Shown here: positions 34,178-43,729 of the stretch, in pieces | Numbering within the stretch: position 1 is the stretch's first letter | Layout: each line of letters begins with the position of its first letter | NCBI GenBank assembly: GCA_031292515.1 | Contig: JARLGZ010000094.1 | Location: 53,319-117,318, forward strand | Length of the DNA stretch: 64,000 nucleotides | Source of the DNA: Puia sp. | GTDB taxonomy: Bacteria; Bacteroidota; Bacteroidia; Chitinophagales; Chitinophagaceae | Direction: 5' to 3' | Translations under genes and position numbers: made by a program | The notes under the pieces: generated by a model | The model's database searches: none | What the model saw: only the letters and a program-made list of their open reading frames with translations | Told to the model about the DNA's origin: nothing

Positions 34178-35143
34178 ATGATCAAAAGAAGCCGCGAGTG
34201 GGGGATGAAGAGGACGGTCTTTTCCGGAATCCCCGGCATTGCGGCCGGTTTTCTGTTCGTTTTTTCCGTGGGATTGCTTTTGTCCTGCACAAAGCCCGCG
34301 CCGGCGGCCCCAAAGGTAGTCATCGCGCCGCTCCAGCTGCTGATCAATACCGATACCACCCTGAATTTTTTTCATGATATGATCCTGCAGGGCAATGATG
34401 CCGCCCTTGTAGGAACGGCGCCGGTGACGTTGGTGGCGCCCGTCGACCCGGCTCTTCTCGCGGCGGGATATACGCTGGCGATTATCGACTCCCTGCCCGC
34501 TTATATTGCCGACGGGTTTGTCCGTTATGCCTTTATCAGCTCTGCGATCACTTCTTCCCCGGTCGTCAACAGTCCTTACAATACCGCGTTGGGGATACCC
34601 GTATACCTTACACAGGATAGCCTTTCGAATGTCTATTTCAACGGCGTCAGGGCCGTTCGGGATACCGCCGCTGCGGGCAATTCCGTCGTCTATAAACTGC
34701 AGGGCCTCATACCGACGCCTTTTGACTCGCTACAAGCGCTGTTGGCCGCAGACTCCAACTATACGCTGCTTGCCGAGGCTCTTCTTCAAACGGGTCTTTA
34801 CGATTCCCTGGGGACCGGGTCTTTCACCCTGCTGGCGCCGGACAATAACGCTTTTGTCAATGCGGGCTACCCGACGATCACCTCGATCGACTCCTCGAAC
34901 CTGCCGGCGCTCGGAAACCTCCTGAAATACCAGGTGGTGACCGGACTGTTTTTTACCAATAACCTACCAGCAGTGACGGGGCTGCCCACGCTGGAGGGAG
35001 AGACTATTTCCGTCGGCGCTCAAAATGGGATTCCGTTTTTTACGGGCAAAAACAACAGTTCGCCTGCCAACCTGCTTTCGGGCAATCTGCTGGCCGGCAG
35101 CAACATCGTGGTTCATAAAACGGACCAGCTGCTTCAGCCTTAG
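34178..35143 (+). CDS. Fasciclin-domain lipoprotein
   Basis: The 321-residue protein has a lipoprotein signal peptide (GIAAGFLFVFSVGLLLSC, Cys as lipidation site) and two FAS1-like regions. The second contains TGSFTLLAPDNNAFVNAGY and ends in NIVVHKTDQLL, typical of fasciclin domains, and the first is more divergent. Fasciclin proteins mediate surface adhesion. A start at Met10 (34205) gives a more usual signal peptide length. It lies 31 bases after kdnB and is probably monocistronic or a read-through partner. Confidence 0.8.
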   Translation: MIKRSREWGMKRTVFSGIPGIAAGFLFVFSVGLLLSCTKPAPAAPKVVIAPLQLLINTDTTLNFFHDMILQGNDAALVGTAPVTLVAPVDPALLAAGYTLAIIDSLPAYIADGFVRYAFISSAITSSPVVNSPYNTALGIPVYLTQDSLSNVYFNGVRAVRDTAAAGNSVVYKLQGLIPTPFDSLQALLAADSNYTLLAEALLQTGLYDSLGTGSFTLLAPDNNAFVNAGYPTITSIDSSNLPALGNLLKYQVVTGLFFTNNLPAVTGLPTLEGETISVGAQNGIPFFTGKNNSSPANLLSGNLLAGSNIVVHKTDQLLQP

Positions 35144-35245
35144 CAGGCCGCGTCCGGAGCCATCCGGAGACTTATTTTTTTAATATTCCGATTTCGATGC
35201 GTTCTGTATTTTTGAAGAATTCTAAGCCTCTATCAATTCTGTATT

Positions 35246-36613
35246 ATGCTCAGCCTGAATGACATCAAGAACCTTTTACAGCACAACCGTATCGCCGATT
35301 TTGTGAAATTGAACAAGCTGACCCCGAGGGATATCGCGGATTTCACGAATCGCCATAGCAAATGGGCCAGCAAGCTTTTCCAGCACCTGGACACAAAAAA
35401 CGCGGCTCGTGCTTTTAAGTTTCTTAGAAAAAAGAAACAGGAGAGCATTATCAAGTCGCTTCCTGAAGAAAAAGCCGCCGAGCTCCTCAACGCTCTCCAA
35501 CCCGATGACCGAACGGCTTTCCTTTCGATGCTGCCCGGCAACGCGGTAAAGGAATTGTTAAAAGTCCTTACTCCCGAGCACCGGGCGAAGACCCTGGAGC
35601 TGCTGGGTTATGAAGAAGGCTCGGTAGGGCGTCTGATGACGCCCGACTATGTCACGATAAAGACAAACGAGACCTGTCGCCAGGTGCTGGATATCATCCG
35701 GCAGCGCGGGCAGGCCACAGAACATTTGAATTTCCTTTTTGTCATCGATGACAAGGGAGTTCTGATCGACGATATCAATATCAAAGATTTTCTCGTGGTA
35801 GATCCGGGGACGACGGTGGCCCAAATCATGGATTACCAGTTTATTGCCCTGAATGTAAACGATGCACAAAAAGAAGCCATCCGGGTATTCCGGAACAATA
35901 GCCGCTTTGCGTTGCCGGTGGTCGATAATAACGGGGTCCTGCTGGGCGTCGTAACGCTGGATGATGTCTTGCGATTGGCGGAAAAAGAAGACACCCGGGA
36001 AATACAGAAGATCGGCGGTTCCGAGGCGCTCGATGAACCTTACAACACTATATCTTTCAGCAGCCTGATCAAAAAGAGGGCGGGATGGCTGATCATCCTG
36101 TTCCTGGGCGAGATGTTGACGGCAACGGCTATGGGTCATTTCGAAGGCGAGATCAGCAAGGCCGTTGTGCTGGCTCTTTTTATCCCGCTGATCATTTCGA
36201 GCGGTGGAAATTCGGGCAGCCAGGCATCCTCCATCATCATCCGGGCCATGGCGCTCGGCGAGATTGGCTTCCGCGATTGGTGGCGGGTAGCCAGGCGGGA
36301 GATTTTTTCGGGGATCACGCTGGGCCTGATATTGGGGATTGTCGGTTTCTTTCGCGTATTCCTCTGGCAGAAGCTTCATTTATATGATTACGGCGAGCAT
36401 TGGATGCTGGTCGCCTCGACCGTTTTCTTTGCGCTGATCGGTGTGGTGACCTGGGGAACTCTTTCGGGCAGTATGCTGCCGCTGATCCTGAAAAAGCTGG
36501 GAGCCGATCCGGCCGCTTCCTCGGCTCCTTTTGTTGCGACGCTTGTGGACGTGACCGGGCTCATCATCTATTTTACGGTTGCCTTTGTCATCATGCAGGG
36601 CAAACTATTGTAG
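35246..36613 (+). CDS. mgtE: Magnesium transporter MgtE
   Basis: The 455-residue protein has the complete MgtE layout: an N-terminal helical domain with repeated LP..K.ELLK motifs, two CBS domains (LMTPDYVTIKTNETCRQVL and LGVVTLDDVLRLAEKE), a linker helix and five membrane segments with PLIISSGGNSGSQASSIIIRAMALGEI. The cytosolic domains sense Mg2+ and gate the channel. It is monocistronic. Confidence 0.96.
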   Translation: MLSLNDIKNLLQHNRIADFVKLNKLTPRDIADFTNRHSKWASKLFQHLDTKNAARAFKFLRKKKQESIIKSLPEEKAAELLNALQPDDRTAFLSMLPGNAVKELLKVLTPEHRAKTLELLGYEEGSVGRLMTPDYVTIKTNETCRQVLDIIRQRGQATEHLNFLFVIDDKGVLIDDINIKDFLVVDPGTTVAQIMDYQFIALNVNDAQKEAIRVFRNNSRFALPVVDNNGVLLGVVTLDDVLRLAEKEDTREIQKIGGSEALDEPYNTISFSSLIKKRAGWLIILFLGEMLTATAMGHFEGEISKAVVLALFIPLIISSGGNSGSQASSIIIRAMALGEIGFRDWWRVARREIFSGITLGLILGIVGFFRVFLWQKLHLYDYGEHWMLVASTVFFALIGVVTWGTLSGSMLPLILKKLGADPAASSAPFVATLVDVTGLIIYFTVAFVIMQGKLL

Positions 36614-36652
36614 AGGTCGCCATTCATACAGATTTAATACTTTGCATATTTT

Positions 36653-37159
36653 TTATTTTCTCTTATATACCGGAACGGTGCTGCAGGGTTCGCCGTACAT
36701 GATACTTTTCACTACCGGCCGGAGGAGTTTTGTAATCTCCATATAGGCGACACTGCCGATGTCGAGATCTCCGCATCCTTTGACGACGACTCTTTTGTCT
36801 GTAAAGGCGGCCGCGTCGATGGAGGCGATCCGGTCGAGGAAAGTTCGTTGGAGGGCCGTTCGTTCGTCTCCCATGACGACGGCTGTGGCGATGGGTTGCA
36901 AATAAGAAGCAATCAGCATAAAGGCCCAGGCGGGGATGATTGCGTCGACGGTGCAGGTGACAGCCACGATTTTGTCCTGGTAGGATGACCAGTCGATGGT
37001 CTGCAGGCTTGCGCGGAAGTCTTTTTCACGGAGGATCTGCTCCATGAACAGGTAAGGTTTGAGATCAAACAACACCGTCTCCTGCCGGGGGTAGTAATCT
37101 TCCAGGTCTATTGATACGATAGCGCTCTGTGCAACTTTATTAAGAATTTCTTCGCTCAT
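36653..37159 (-). CDS. DUF2480 family protein
   Basis: The 168-residue protein begins MSEEILNKVAQSAIVSIDLEDYYP and has WSSYQDKIVAVTCTVDAIIPAWAFMLIASYLQP. This is the DUF2480 family, restricted to Bacteroidota, with no known function. It is soluble, with no signal peptide. It is convergent with mgtE and downstream of ppiD, from which a terminator separates it. Confidence 0.85.
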   Translation of the reverse strand: MSEEILNKVAQSAIVSIDLEDYYPRQETVLFDLKPYLFMEQILREKDFRASLQTIDWSSYQDKIVAVTCTVDAIIPAWAFMLIASYLQPIATAVVMGDERTALQRTFLDRIASIDAAAFTDKRVVVKGCGDLDIGSVAYMEITKLLRPVVKSIMYGEPCSTVPVYKRK

Positions 37160-37215
37160 GGCTGGCCTTTCTGTATCCGCAAAGGTAGCACAGAAAAAGA
37201 AACCCGCCGTGCAAA

Positions 37216-37247
37216 TAAAAAGGCAGGGAGTTTCCCTGCCTTTTTAT
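37216..37247 (-). terminator. ppiD terminator (bidirectional)
   Basis: AAAAAGGCAGGGA pairs with TCCCTGCCTTTTT around a two-base loop and has T runs on both strands. It lies 43 bases past the ppiD stop and 57 bases before the DUF2480 start on the minus strand. Confidence 0.85.
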
Positions 37248-37289
37248 TGAGAGTATGATTTTCATGGCATTATGAGCCAGCTGTTTGTC

Positions 37290-39434
37290 TTAGAAAAATT
37301 TGCCCCGGTTGTCTTTGATAGACGCATTTTTTGTGAGCAACTCTACAGCCACCTGGTAGATCCTGGATTTTTGCTGTTGTTCCTGGGAGAACCGCTGTTG
37401 TTCCACATCTATCGAAGGGTTTGGTTTGGCGCTGACGTTTTCGACTTTTATCACGAAGACGCCCCCGTTGCCTGCGATAGGCGCCGACTCGGGTTTGCCT
37501 TGCAAAGATTTGTCGAAGGAGGCTCCGATGACTTTTGCCTCCTGGCCGACATTGGGGATATACGGAGCGGCAAAGAGGATGCTGTCCGCGTGCTGTATCT
37601 GCTGGGCGGTTGCTGCTGCCACTGCTTCGAGCGAGGCGGCGTTGCCGATTTTGGCGGTGATCAGCTCTGCCTTTTTCCGGTTGCGCAGAATGGGTTCCAC
37701 CCGGGGTCTCGCTTTGGCGGCGCTTGCGATCCCCTCTTCGTTGATTTCGGTGACGATGGCCACGACATATTTATCTCCAACGGAAAAGGGTTCCGACACT
37801 TCACCGAGTTTCGCGTCGTAGATCCAACGCACGAGTTGTCGGTTTGCGCCCAGACCGGGAACCGCATAATCGGTAGGCTGTATTTCGGGCGCGAGCAATT
37901 TCGCCAGGTTGTCTTTTTGCACATTCGCATCGAATGCTTTCTGGTCCCTGCTTTCGCCTGCGAACTGGCTGGCGAGACCGGATGCTGCCTGGTCTGTCTC
38001 CTGGCTGGCGTCTATTTTACGGGCGAGATATGCTATCTTAAAGGCGGGTTCGAATTCCTTCTGGTCGGTGACCTCTATATAATGGTAGCCGAATTCGGAT
38101 TTGACGATGCCTTTATCCCCGGTCTTGCCATTAAAACAGAAATCATTGAATGCTTTGACCATGCGGCCGGGCGTAAAATATCCAAGGTCTCCGCCTTTCT
38201 CCTTGCTGCCCTGGTCATCGGAGAAACGGGCGACGGCACTGTCGAAAGGAAGGCCTTTTACGATCAGAGTCCTGATGCTGTCTATTCTCTTTTTTGCGAC
38301 GCTGTCTTCCAGGATGACTTTTCCATCCTGGGGGTTGACCGTGGCAATCAGAATATGGCGGGCCCTCACGGAATCCGGCAATACTTTTTCGTCGATCACT
38401 TTTGCAATCGAGTAACTTCCGCCGTCGAGGTAGGGTCCAAAGAGGCCTCCTTTCGGCAGGACGAGGATAGAATCTTTGTAAGGCACCTGTATTTTGGATT
38501 TTCCAAAATAGGTATCGGCATAGGGATTTTCGGTACCGACGCGGCCGAGAAAGGCCTGGGGGTCGGTGGCGGTTGAAAATTCCGTCTTCAAGTCGAGCAG
38601 TTGCTGTCTAACCCTGTTGCTATCGGCGGAGGTAGGGCCGGCATTGAAGGATACATAGGCAATACTACGGCTCTCCGTCTGTTTGAACTGCTCCTTGTGT
38701 TTATCGACATAATCGCTGATCTCCGATTCGCTGACCTTCACGGCACTATCGGGGATCGTTATATAAGGTGTGTTTACGTATGAGATCGAGGATACCTGGC
38801 TGTTGTCCGCATTTTGTTTCTCGATCATCCATTTCGGAACATAGGCGGAGTTTCCCAGCAGGGACAGGTATTTTTCCTTAAGCCGCATATTTATCAGCTG
38901 GGGAATGGATTCTTCGAAAAAACGTTTTGCCGCTTCGAACCGCTGGTCGGTTTTTTTTCCGCTCTTATATAAAGCCCTCAACTGGTTGATCTGGTTGGCG
39001 GCCTGCTGTGCGTCAAATATACCGGTCTTTGGATCGGTAAAGGCCCTTTTGATATCGGGGATGGCATCGGCACCTACTAGCATATCGTTTATTTCCTTGT
39101 CGCTCACGGTAAGCCCCAGGGGCCCATAGAGGTCTCCGAGCACGGCGTCTTCGACCTGCTGTTTCCATATCTGTTCCCTGATATTCTGCTGAATACCTTC
39201 GTTCGTTTGGTATCCTTGCGCACGGTACTGTTCTTCCTGGGCAGCCACCTTCATTTCAAAATCCTGGTATTCTATATTCTCTCCGTTTACCACTCCGAGG
39301 GTTGTGGATTTATTACCCAGCACTCCTCTTTTTCCCACGAATGCATCCATCAGCAAGAAGCCGATCAGACTCAGGGCGATCAGACCAAAAACAAGCCATG
39401 CGGCTTTTTCCCTAATTTTCTGAATAATTGACAT
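37290..39434 (-). CDS. PpiD-like periplasmic peptidyl-prolyl isomerase
   Basis: The 714-residue protein begins MSIIQKIREKAAWLVFGLIALSLIGFLLMDAF, a single membrane anchor with the bulk outside. An N-terminal SurA_N-like region follows, then a parvulin domain (VRARHILIATVNPQDG ... KEKGGDLGYFTPGRMVKAF ... SEFGYHYIEVTD) near residues 335-450. It is an envelope chaperone for outer-membrane protein folding. The frame continues 81 bases upstream, but the start at 39434 gives the family N-terminus. Its gene faces the candidate origin. Confidence 0.92.
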   Translation of the reverse strand: MSIIQKIREKAAWLVFGLIALSLIGFLLMDAFVGKRGVLGNKSTTLGVVNGENIEYQDFEMKVAAQEEQYRAQGYQTNEGIQQNIREQIWKQQVEDAVLGDLYGPLGLTVSDKEINDMLVGADAIPDIKRAFTDPKTGIFDAQQAANQINQLRALYKSGKKTDQRFEAAKRFFEESIPQLINMRLKEKYLSLLGNSAYVPKWMIEKQNADNSQVSSISYVNTPYITIPDSAVKVSESEISDYVDKHKEQFKQTESRSIAYVSFNAGPTSADSNRVRQQLLDLKTEFSTATDPQAFLGRVGTENPYADTYFGKSKIQVPYKDSILVLPKGGLFGPYLDGGSYSIAKVIDEKVLPDSVRARHILIATVNPQDGKVILEDSVAKKRIDSIRTLIVKGLPFDSAVARFSDDQGSKEKGGDLGYFTPGRMVKAFNDFCFNGKTGDKGIVKSEFGYHYIEVTDQKEFEPAFKIAYLARKIDASQETDQAASGLASQFAGESRDQKAFDANVQKDNLAKLLAPEIQPTDYAVPGLGANRQLVRWIYDAKLGEVSEPFSVGDKYVVAIVTEINEEGIASAAKARPRVEPILRNRKKAELITAKIGNAASLEAVAAATAQQIQHADSILFAAPYIPNVGQEAKVIGASFDKSLQGKPESAPIAGNGGVFVIKVENVSAKPNPSIDVEQQRFSQEQQQKSRIYQVAVELLTKNASIKDNRGKFF

Positions 39435-40057
39435 ATGTATCCTATTATATACGATTTTTGAAGATGGCAAAAATAGGGGAAAAAAGATTATCAACAAATT
39501 GTGGAAAAAAGACAAAACAATGGCCTGTTCTAGGTTGTAACTGACCCATTTATACGGTGAAAGAACTTATTTTAGCGCAAGACCGGAGGATTGCGGATGG
39601 AAACTGTCGAAATGCCGGAATGAGAAATCAGAAAATATTCAGGGTTTATTTTGTGAAACAAAGATGTGAAACAGGTATTCACAGCCCGAATGTATAAATC
39701 GCTAAAGAGGTGGATAACCGGGGGTTGACGAGGCTCTCCGGTGGGGGAGAGATGGGATATAAAATAAAGTCGGTGGGCTGGGACGAGGACGAGGGTTAGT
39801 AAAGCCCAGGTTATTCGACAGCCGCCAACAGTCGGGCGGAAAAAATGTTTTCCCGATACCGTCGGCGTCCACACTGGTGGAAAAACACGAGAAACAGCGA
39901 TCCAAAGAGACTATCCGGTTGTTGAGTATTTGTGGAAAAGGGTGGATAACTGTGTATTTCTTTATATTCCAAGAAGCATAATAATTTGTTACCCACGAAT
40001 TCACAGTCCTAATAGTAATAGCTTTTTTTATAAATAATAGAATTATTATTAAATACT
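39435..40057. other. Candidate chromosomal origin (oriC): DnaA-box cluster, no gene
   Basis: This 623-bp gap has no credible gene. Five sites match TTATCCACA at eight of nine bases: TTATCAACA (39488-39496), TGTGGAAAA (39500-39508), GGTGGATAA (39709-39717), TGTGGAAAA (39931-39939) and GGTGGATAA (39941-39949). Weaker 7/9 sites lie at 39675, 39876 and 39989. An AT-rich stretch follows at about 39958-40057, beside nadA, as expected for an unwinding element. mnmG (gidA), a classic origin neighbour, is 1.1 kb away. The sequence between 39540 and 39880 holds no other obvious signal. Confidence 0.6.
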
Positions 40058-41068
40058 ATGGCAGATATCAACATCGAGTTTGCAAGGCAGAAAATCGGAC
40101 AAAAGGGGTTCCTGGACATACCGGTTGATGCCCGTCTGGATCTTTTTCGCGAGATTGAGGCCTTGAAACAAAAAAAGAATGCGATCGTCCTGGCGCACTA
40201 TTACCAGGAAGCGGATATCCAGGATGTGGCGGATTATATCGGGGATAGCCTGGGGCTGGCGCAGGAAGCGGAGAAGACGCAGGCGGATATCATCGTTTTT
40301 GCGGGTGTGCATTTCATGGCTGAGACGGCAAAGATCCTGAACCCCGGAAAGAAAGTGCTGTTACCGGATTTGAAGGCGGGTTGTTCCCTGGCGGATTCTG
40401 CACCAGCCGATCTGTTCCGGGCCTTTAAGGAGAAACACCCGGATCATGTGGTGATTTCGTATATCAACTGTTCTGCGGAGATAAAGGCACTGAGCGATAT
40501 TATCTGTACGTCTTCCAATGCCGAGAAGATTGTGGAGAGTCTTCCGCCGGAGCAGAAGATCATCTTTGCTCCTGATAAGAACCTGGGCGCCTACCTGGTC
40601 AGGAAGACGGGCAGGGATATGGTGCTATGGAACGGGGCCTGCATGGTCCATGAGATTTTCAGCCTGGAGAAGATCACAAAATTGAAGATAAGGCATCCTA
40701 AGGCCAAGCTGATTGCTCACCCTGAGTGTGAAGAACCGATATTGCGTGTAGCAGACTTTATAGGCTCAACAACGGGTTTATTAAAATATACGCAGCGTGA
40801 TAGCAGCCGGGAGTATATCGTGGCAACAGAGGCCGGTATATTGCACCAGATGCAGATTGCGTGTCCTGATAAGACGTTTATCCCCGCTCCGCCAGATAAT
40901 CATTGCGCATGCAACGATTGTCCGCATATGAAGTTGAACACGCTGGAGAAGCTTTATCTGTGTATGGAATATGAGACTCCCGAGCTGGTTATGGACGAGG
41001 CATTACGTGAAGCTGCGAGGAAGCCGATCCTGCGAATGCTGGATATCAGTGCGAAGGCGGGTTTATAA
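40058..41068 (+). CDS. nadA: Quinolinate synthase
   Basis: The 336-residue protein has the NadA core ([20 protein letters not shown]) and the three 4Fe-4S cysteines in [19 protein letters not shown] and CNDCPHMKL. It condenses iminoaspartate with dihydroxyacetone phosphate to quinolinate. NAD genes nadD, pnuC and the NadR-like kinase are also in the window but not adjacent. It is monocistronic, ending in the long AT-rich hairpin. Confidence 0.96.
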   Translation: MADINIEFARQKIGQKGFLDIPVDARLDLFREIEALKQKKNAIVLAHYYQEADIQDVADYIGDSLGLAQEAEKTQADIIVFAGVHFMAETAKILNPGKKVLLPDLKAGCSLADSAPADLFRAFKEKHPDHVVISYINCSAEIKALSDIICTSSNAEKIVESLPPEQKIIFAPDKNLGAYLVRKTGRDMVLWNGACMVHEIFSLEKITKLKIRHPKAKLIAHPECEEPILRVADFIGSTTGLLKYTQRDSSREYIVATEAGILHQMQIACPDKTFIPAPPDNHCACNDCPHMKLNTLEKLYLCMEYETPELVMDEALREAARKPILRMLDISAKAGL

Positions 41069-41115
41069 CCAGGTCCATCGCGAGATGAGCGAATACGGGC
41101 AGGGAGATATTTTGA

Positions 41116-41160
41116 AAATACTATAATAATTAGTATTTACTAATTATTATAGTATTTTTT
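41116..41160. terminator. 20-bp perfect AT-rich hairpin between nadA and mnmG
   Basis: The arm at 41116-41135 (AAATACTATAATAATTAGTA) is perfectly complementary to 41138-41157, with a TT centre, and is followed by more T residues. It sits between convergent nadA and mnmG. It is unusual for a terminator because only two of the twenty pairs are G-C. Confidence 0.75.
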
Positions 41161-41196
41161 TTAAGATATTTTATTTTTATTGTCAGCTTTCTATTT

Positions 41197-43059
41197 TCAA
41201 CGTCCCATGTATACCATCAGGATTTGCACGTCACTGGGATTTACGCCGCTGATGCGGCTGGCTTGCCCGAGGGTACCGGGTTTTATCTTCTTGAATTTCT
41301 GCAGGGCTTCGTTTGACAGGGAATTTATGCGGTCGTAGTTAAAGTTTTCCGGGATCATCAGGTCTTCCAGTTGTGCCATTCGTTTTACGAGTTCTTTTTC
41401 CTTTTCGATATACGAATCGTATTTTACTTGTATTTCCGCTTGTTCGAGGGTGTCTTTTGAAAAGTCTGAGAGTTGGTCGCCGAGACCCGGGATATTGTCC
41501 CGCATAGACATGAGGTCCATGGAAGGACGTAAGAGGACTTGTGCGGCTTTTTGTTTTTGAGTCAGGGGCGCGGTATTGCGGGAGAGGAAATAGTCTTCGG
41601 TCGTTTCGGGGTCGACTGTGAACCCGGCAAGTATTTTTTTTATTTTTTCAGCTCCATCTTTTTTCCTGAGCACTTTTTTCATTCTTTCGGTCGATGCGAG
41701 GCCGAGCCGATGGCTGAGTTCGGTGAGTCGGAGGTCAGCGTTATCCTGTCTGAGAAGGGTGCGATATTCGGCGCGGGAGGTAAACATCCGGTAAGGTTCT
41801 TCGGTACCCTTGCTAATAAGATCGTCTATGAGGACGCCTATATAAGCCTCGCTTCGTTTGAGGATCAGGGGTTCGAGACCTTTGGTCTTTTGGTGGGCGT
41901 TGATGCCTGCCATAAGTCCCTGGCAAGCCGCTTCTTCATAGCCTGTTGTCCCATTGATCTGGCCTGCAAAAAAGAGGTGGCTTATCAGTTTTGTCTCCAG
42001 CGAGTACCTTAATTGTGTCGGGGGGAAATAATCATATTCGATCGCATAGCCAGGCCGGAATATCCGTACGTTTTCAAATCCAGGCACCTGGCGCAGGGCT
42101 TCCGATTGTACTTCTTCGGGAAGGGATGTGGAGAATCCGTTCACATAGATTTCTACAGTATTCCAGCCTTCCGGTTCTATGAAGAGCTGATGGCGATCTC
42201 TCTCTGCAAAGCGATTGATTTTGTCTTCGATGCTCGGACAATAGCGAGGGCCGATTCCTTCGATGCGACCGGTATACATCGGGCTTCTATCAAAACCTGT
42301 TTTTAGGATATCGTGAACGGTTTGATTGGTGTAAGTAATCCAGCAGCTGCGTTGGGTGGCGGGTTTGGGGATATCCAGGAAGGAGAAACCGACGATCTGG
42401 TCGTCCCCTCTTTGTTCTTCCATTTTTGCATAGTCCAGGCTTCTTCCATCAATACGTGGAGGGGTGCCGGTCTTCAGTCTATCGCTTTCGAATCCCAGTT
42501 CGACGAGCTGTTCTGTTATTCCCGTGGCTGCTTTTTCAGCGACTCTCCCACCTCCAAACCTTTTTTCCCCGATATGAATAATGCCGTTTAGAAACGTACC
42601 ACTGGTGACGACAACGGCTTGGGCTTTTATTTGGTGGCCTAAACCCGTGATAACACCACATGCTTTACCATTCTCTATAATAATCGAACTGACCATATCC
42701 TGGTAGAAGTCGACGTTTTCGGTCTTTTCGAGCATTTCCCGCCAGGTTGCTGCGAAAAGCATCCGATCGTTCTGAGCTCTGGGGCTCCACATTGCGGGCC
42801 CCTTGGAACGATTCAACATCCTGAATTGAATCATACTCTTATCTGTTACAATGCCGGAGTATCCGCCCAGGGCGTCTATTTCGCGGACGATCTGACCTTT
42901 GGCGATTCCCCCCATCGCAGGATTGCAACTCATTTGTGCAATAGTGTGCATGTTCATCGTTACCAGGAGAACGCGGGAACCCAAATTTGCGGCGGCTGCT
43001 GCTGCTTCACAGCCTGCATGGCCCGCGCCGACTACTATAATATCATATTCAGGAAACAT
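41197..43059 (-). CDS. mnmG: tRNA uridine-5-carboxymethylaminomethyl synthesis protein
   Basis: The 620-residue FAD enzyme begins MFPEYDIIVVGAGHAGCEAA and has the GTFLNGIIHIGEKRF and KTGTPPRIDGRSLDY motifs and the C-terminal SNEALQKFKKIKPGTLGQASRISGV domain. With MnmE it modifies the wobble uridine of several tRNAs. Formerly gidA, it is often close to oriC. A start three codons earlier is possible. Confidence 0.97.
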   Translation of the reverse strand: MFPEYDIIVVGAGHAGCEAAAAAANLGSRVLLVTMNMHTIAQMSCNPAMGGIAKGQIVREIDALGGYSGIVTDKSMIQFRMLNRSKGPAMWSPRAQNDRMLFAATWREMLEKTENVDFYQDMVSSIIIENGKACGVITGLGHQIKAQAVVVTSGTFLNGIIHIGEKRFGGGRVAEKAATGITEQLVELGFESDRLKTGTPPRIDGRSLDYAKMEEQRGDDQIVGFSFLDIPKPATQRSCWITYTNQTVHDILKTGFDRSPMYTGRIEGIGPRYCPSIEDKINRFAERDRHQLFIEPEGWNTVEIYVNGFSTSLPEEVQSEALRQVPGFENVRIFRPGYAIEYDYFPPTQLRYSLETKLISHLFFAGQINGTTGYEEAACQGLMAGINAHQKTKGLEPLILKRSEAYIGVLIDDLISKGTEEPYRMFTSRAEYRTLLRQDNADLRLTELSHRLGLASTERMKKVLRKKDGAEKIKKILAGFTVDPETTEDYFLSRNTAPLTQKQKAAQVLLRPSMDLMSMRDNIPGLGDQLSDFSKDTLEQAEIQVKYDSYIEKEKELVKRMAQLEDLMIPENFNYDRINSLSNEALQKFKKIKPGTLGQASRISGVNPSDVQILMVYMGR

Positions 43060-43108
43060 AATGAGCAAAATTACAGCGAAGGGATGGGAAAGGACGATTT
43101 ATTTGGAG

Positions 43109-43124
43109 TGTTCCACGTGGAATA
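43109..43124. other. parS-like palindrome 1
   Basis: TGTTCCACGTGGAATA matches the parS variant TGTTCCACGTGGAACA at 15 of 16 bases, with the CCACGTGG core intact. It lies upstream of mnmG between that gene and ybeY. Confidence 0.65.
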
Positions 43125-43176
43125 AAATATGAGTACGGATTATTCGTTTTATTGGAGCCATCGGGGAAAACCGTTT

Positions 43177-43192
43177 GTTTCCACGTGGAACA
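43177..43192. other. parS-like palindrome 2
   Basis: GTTTCCACGTGGAACA matches the parS variant at 14 of 16 bases, with one perfect half-site. Its centre is 68 bases from that of palindrome 1. It ends one base before the ybeY stop codon. Confidence 0.6.
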
Positions 43193-43621
43193 TTATTTAT
43201 CAAAGTACAACTTTAAGTATTTGTCCTCTTTTGCCCTCATGGCCTGTTGATCCTTCTTGCTTTTATCATCGTAGCCACAGAGATGAAGAGCTCCATGAAA
43301 CATCACCCGATGGAGTTCGGTTTTAAAGGAGGAGTTAAAGTTCTCTGAATTGTCCCTTACCCGATCAACACTTATATAGATTTCGGCGTTCTTTGCTTGT
43401 CCCTTCTCAGATAGGTCAAAAGTGATGATATCCGTATAGAAATCATGACTTAGGTACTGCTGGTTTATCTCCAACAGGTAGCTGTCTGAGCAGAATATAT
43501 ACTGCAGAGTATCTAATTTCTGCCTTTCTTTTTTAAATATCCCCTGAATAAACGTTTTCAAAGAGGATCTTTCCGCAAGGGAAAAGTCGTCCTGGAGAAA
43601 GTGGAAATAAATATTTGACAT
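43193..43621 (-). CDS. ybeY: Endoribonuclease YbeY
   Basis: The 142-residue protein has the zinc site H-x3-H-x5-H-like motif HRVMFHGALHLCGYDD, preceded by the family substrate motif YLSHDFYTDIITFDL. It is a metal-dependent RNase involved in 16S rRNA 3' processing and ribosome quality control. I chose the ATG at 43621 because homology begins with SNIYFHFLQDDF, although the frame is open further upstream. It is upstream of mnmG on the same strand, 133 bases apart. Confidence 0.93.
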   Translation of the reverse strand: MSNIYFHFLQDDFSLAERSSLKTFIQGIFKKERQKLDTLQYIFCSDSYLLEINQQYLSHDFYTDIITFDLSEKGQAKNAEIYISVDRVRDNSENFNSSFKTELHRVMFHGALHLCGYDDKSKKDQQAMRAKEDKYLKLYFDK

Positions 43622-43729
43622 ACCGGATTGTTGTGGCATTTCCGAAAATCGTAAATAGGTTTGACCCTGCAAAGCTAATTTTGTTTATTGATTTAGCTCT
43701 CGGCAAACCAGGCATGGATCCCGAGTAAA

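Noticed and set aside
37272..38576. Open frame of 434 codons on the plus strand, opposite ppiD
   Set aside because: It reads Cys/Phe/Gly-rich nonsense without family motifs and is fully antisense to a clear PpiD gene.
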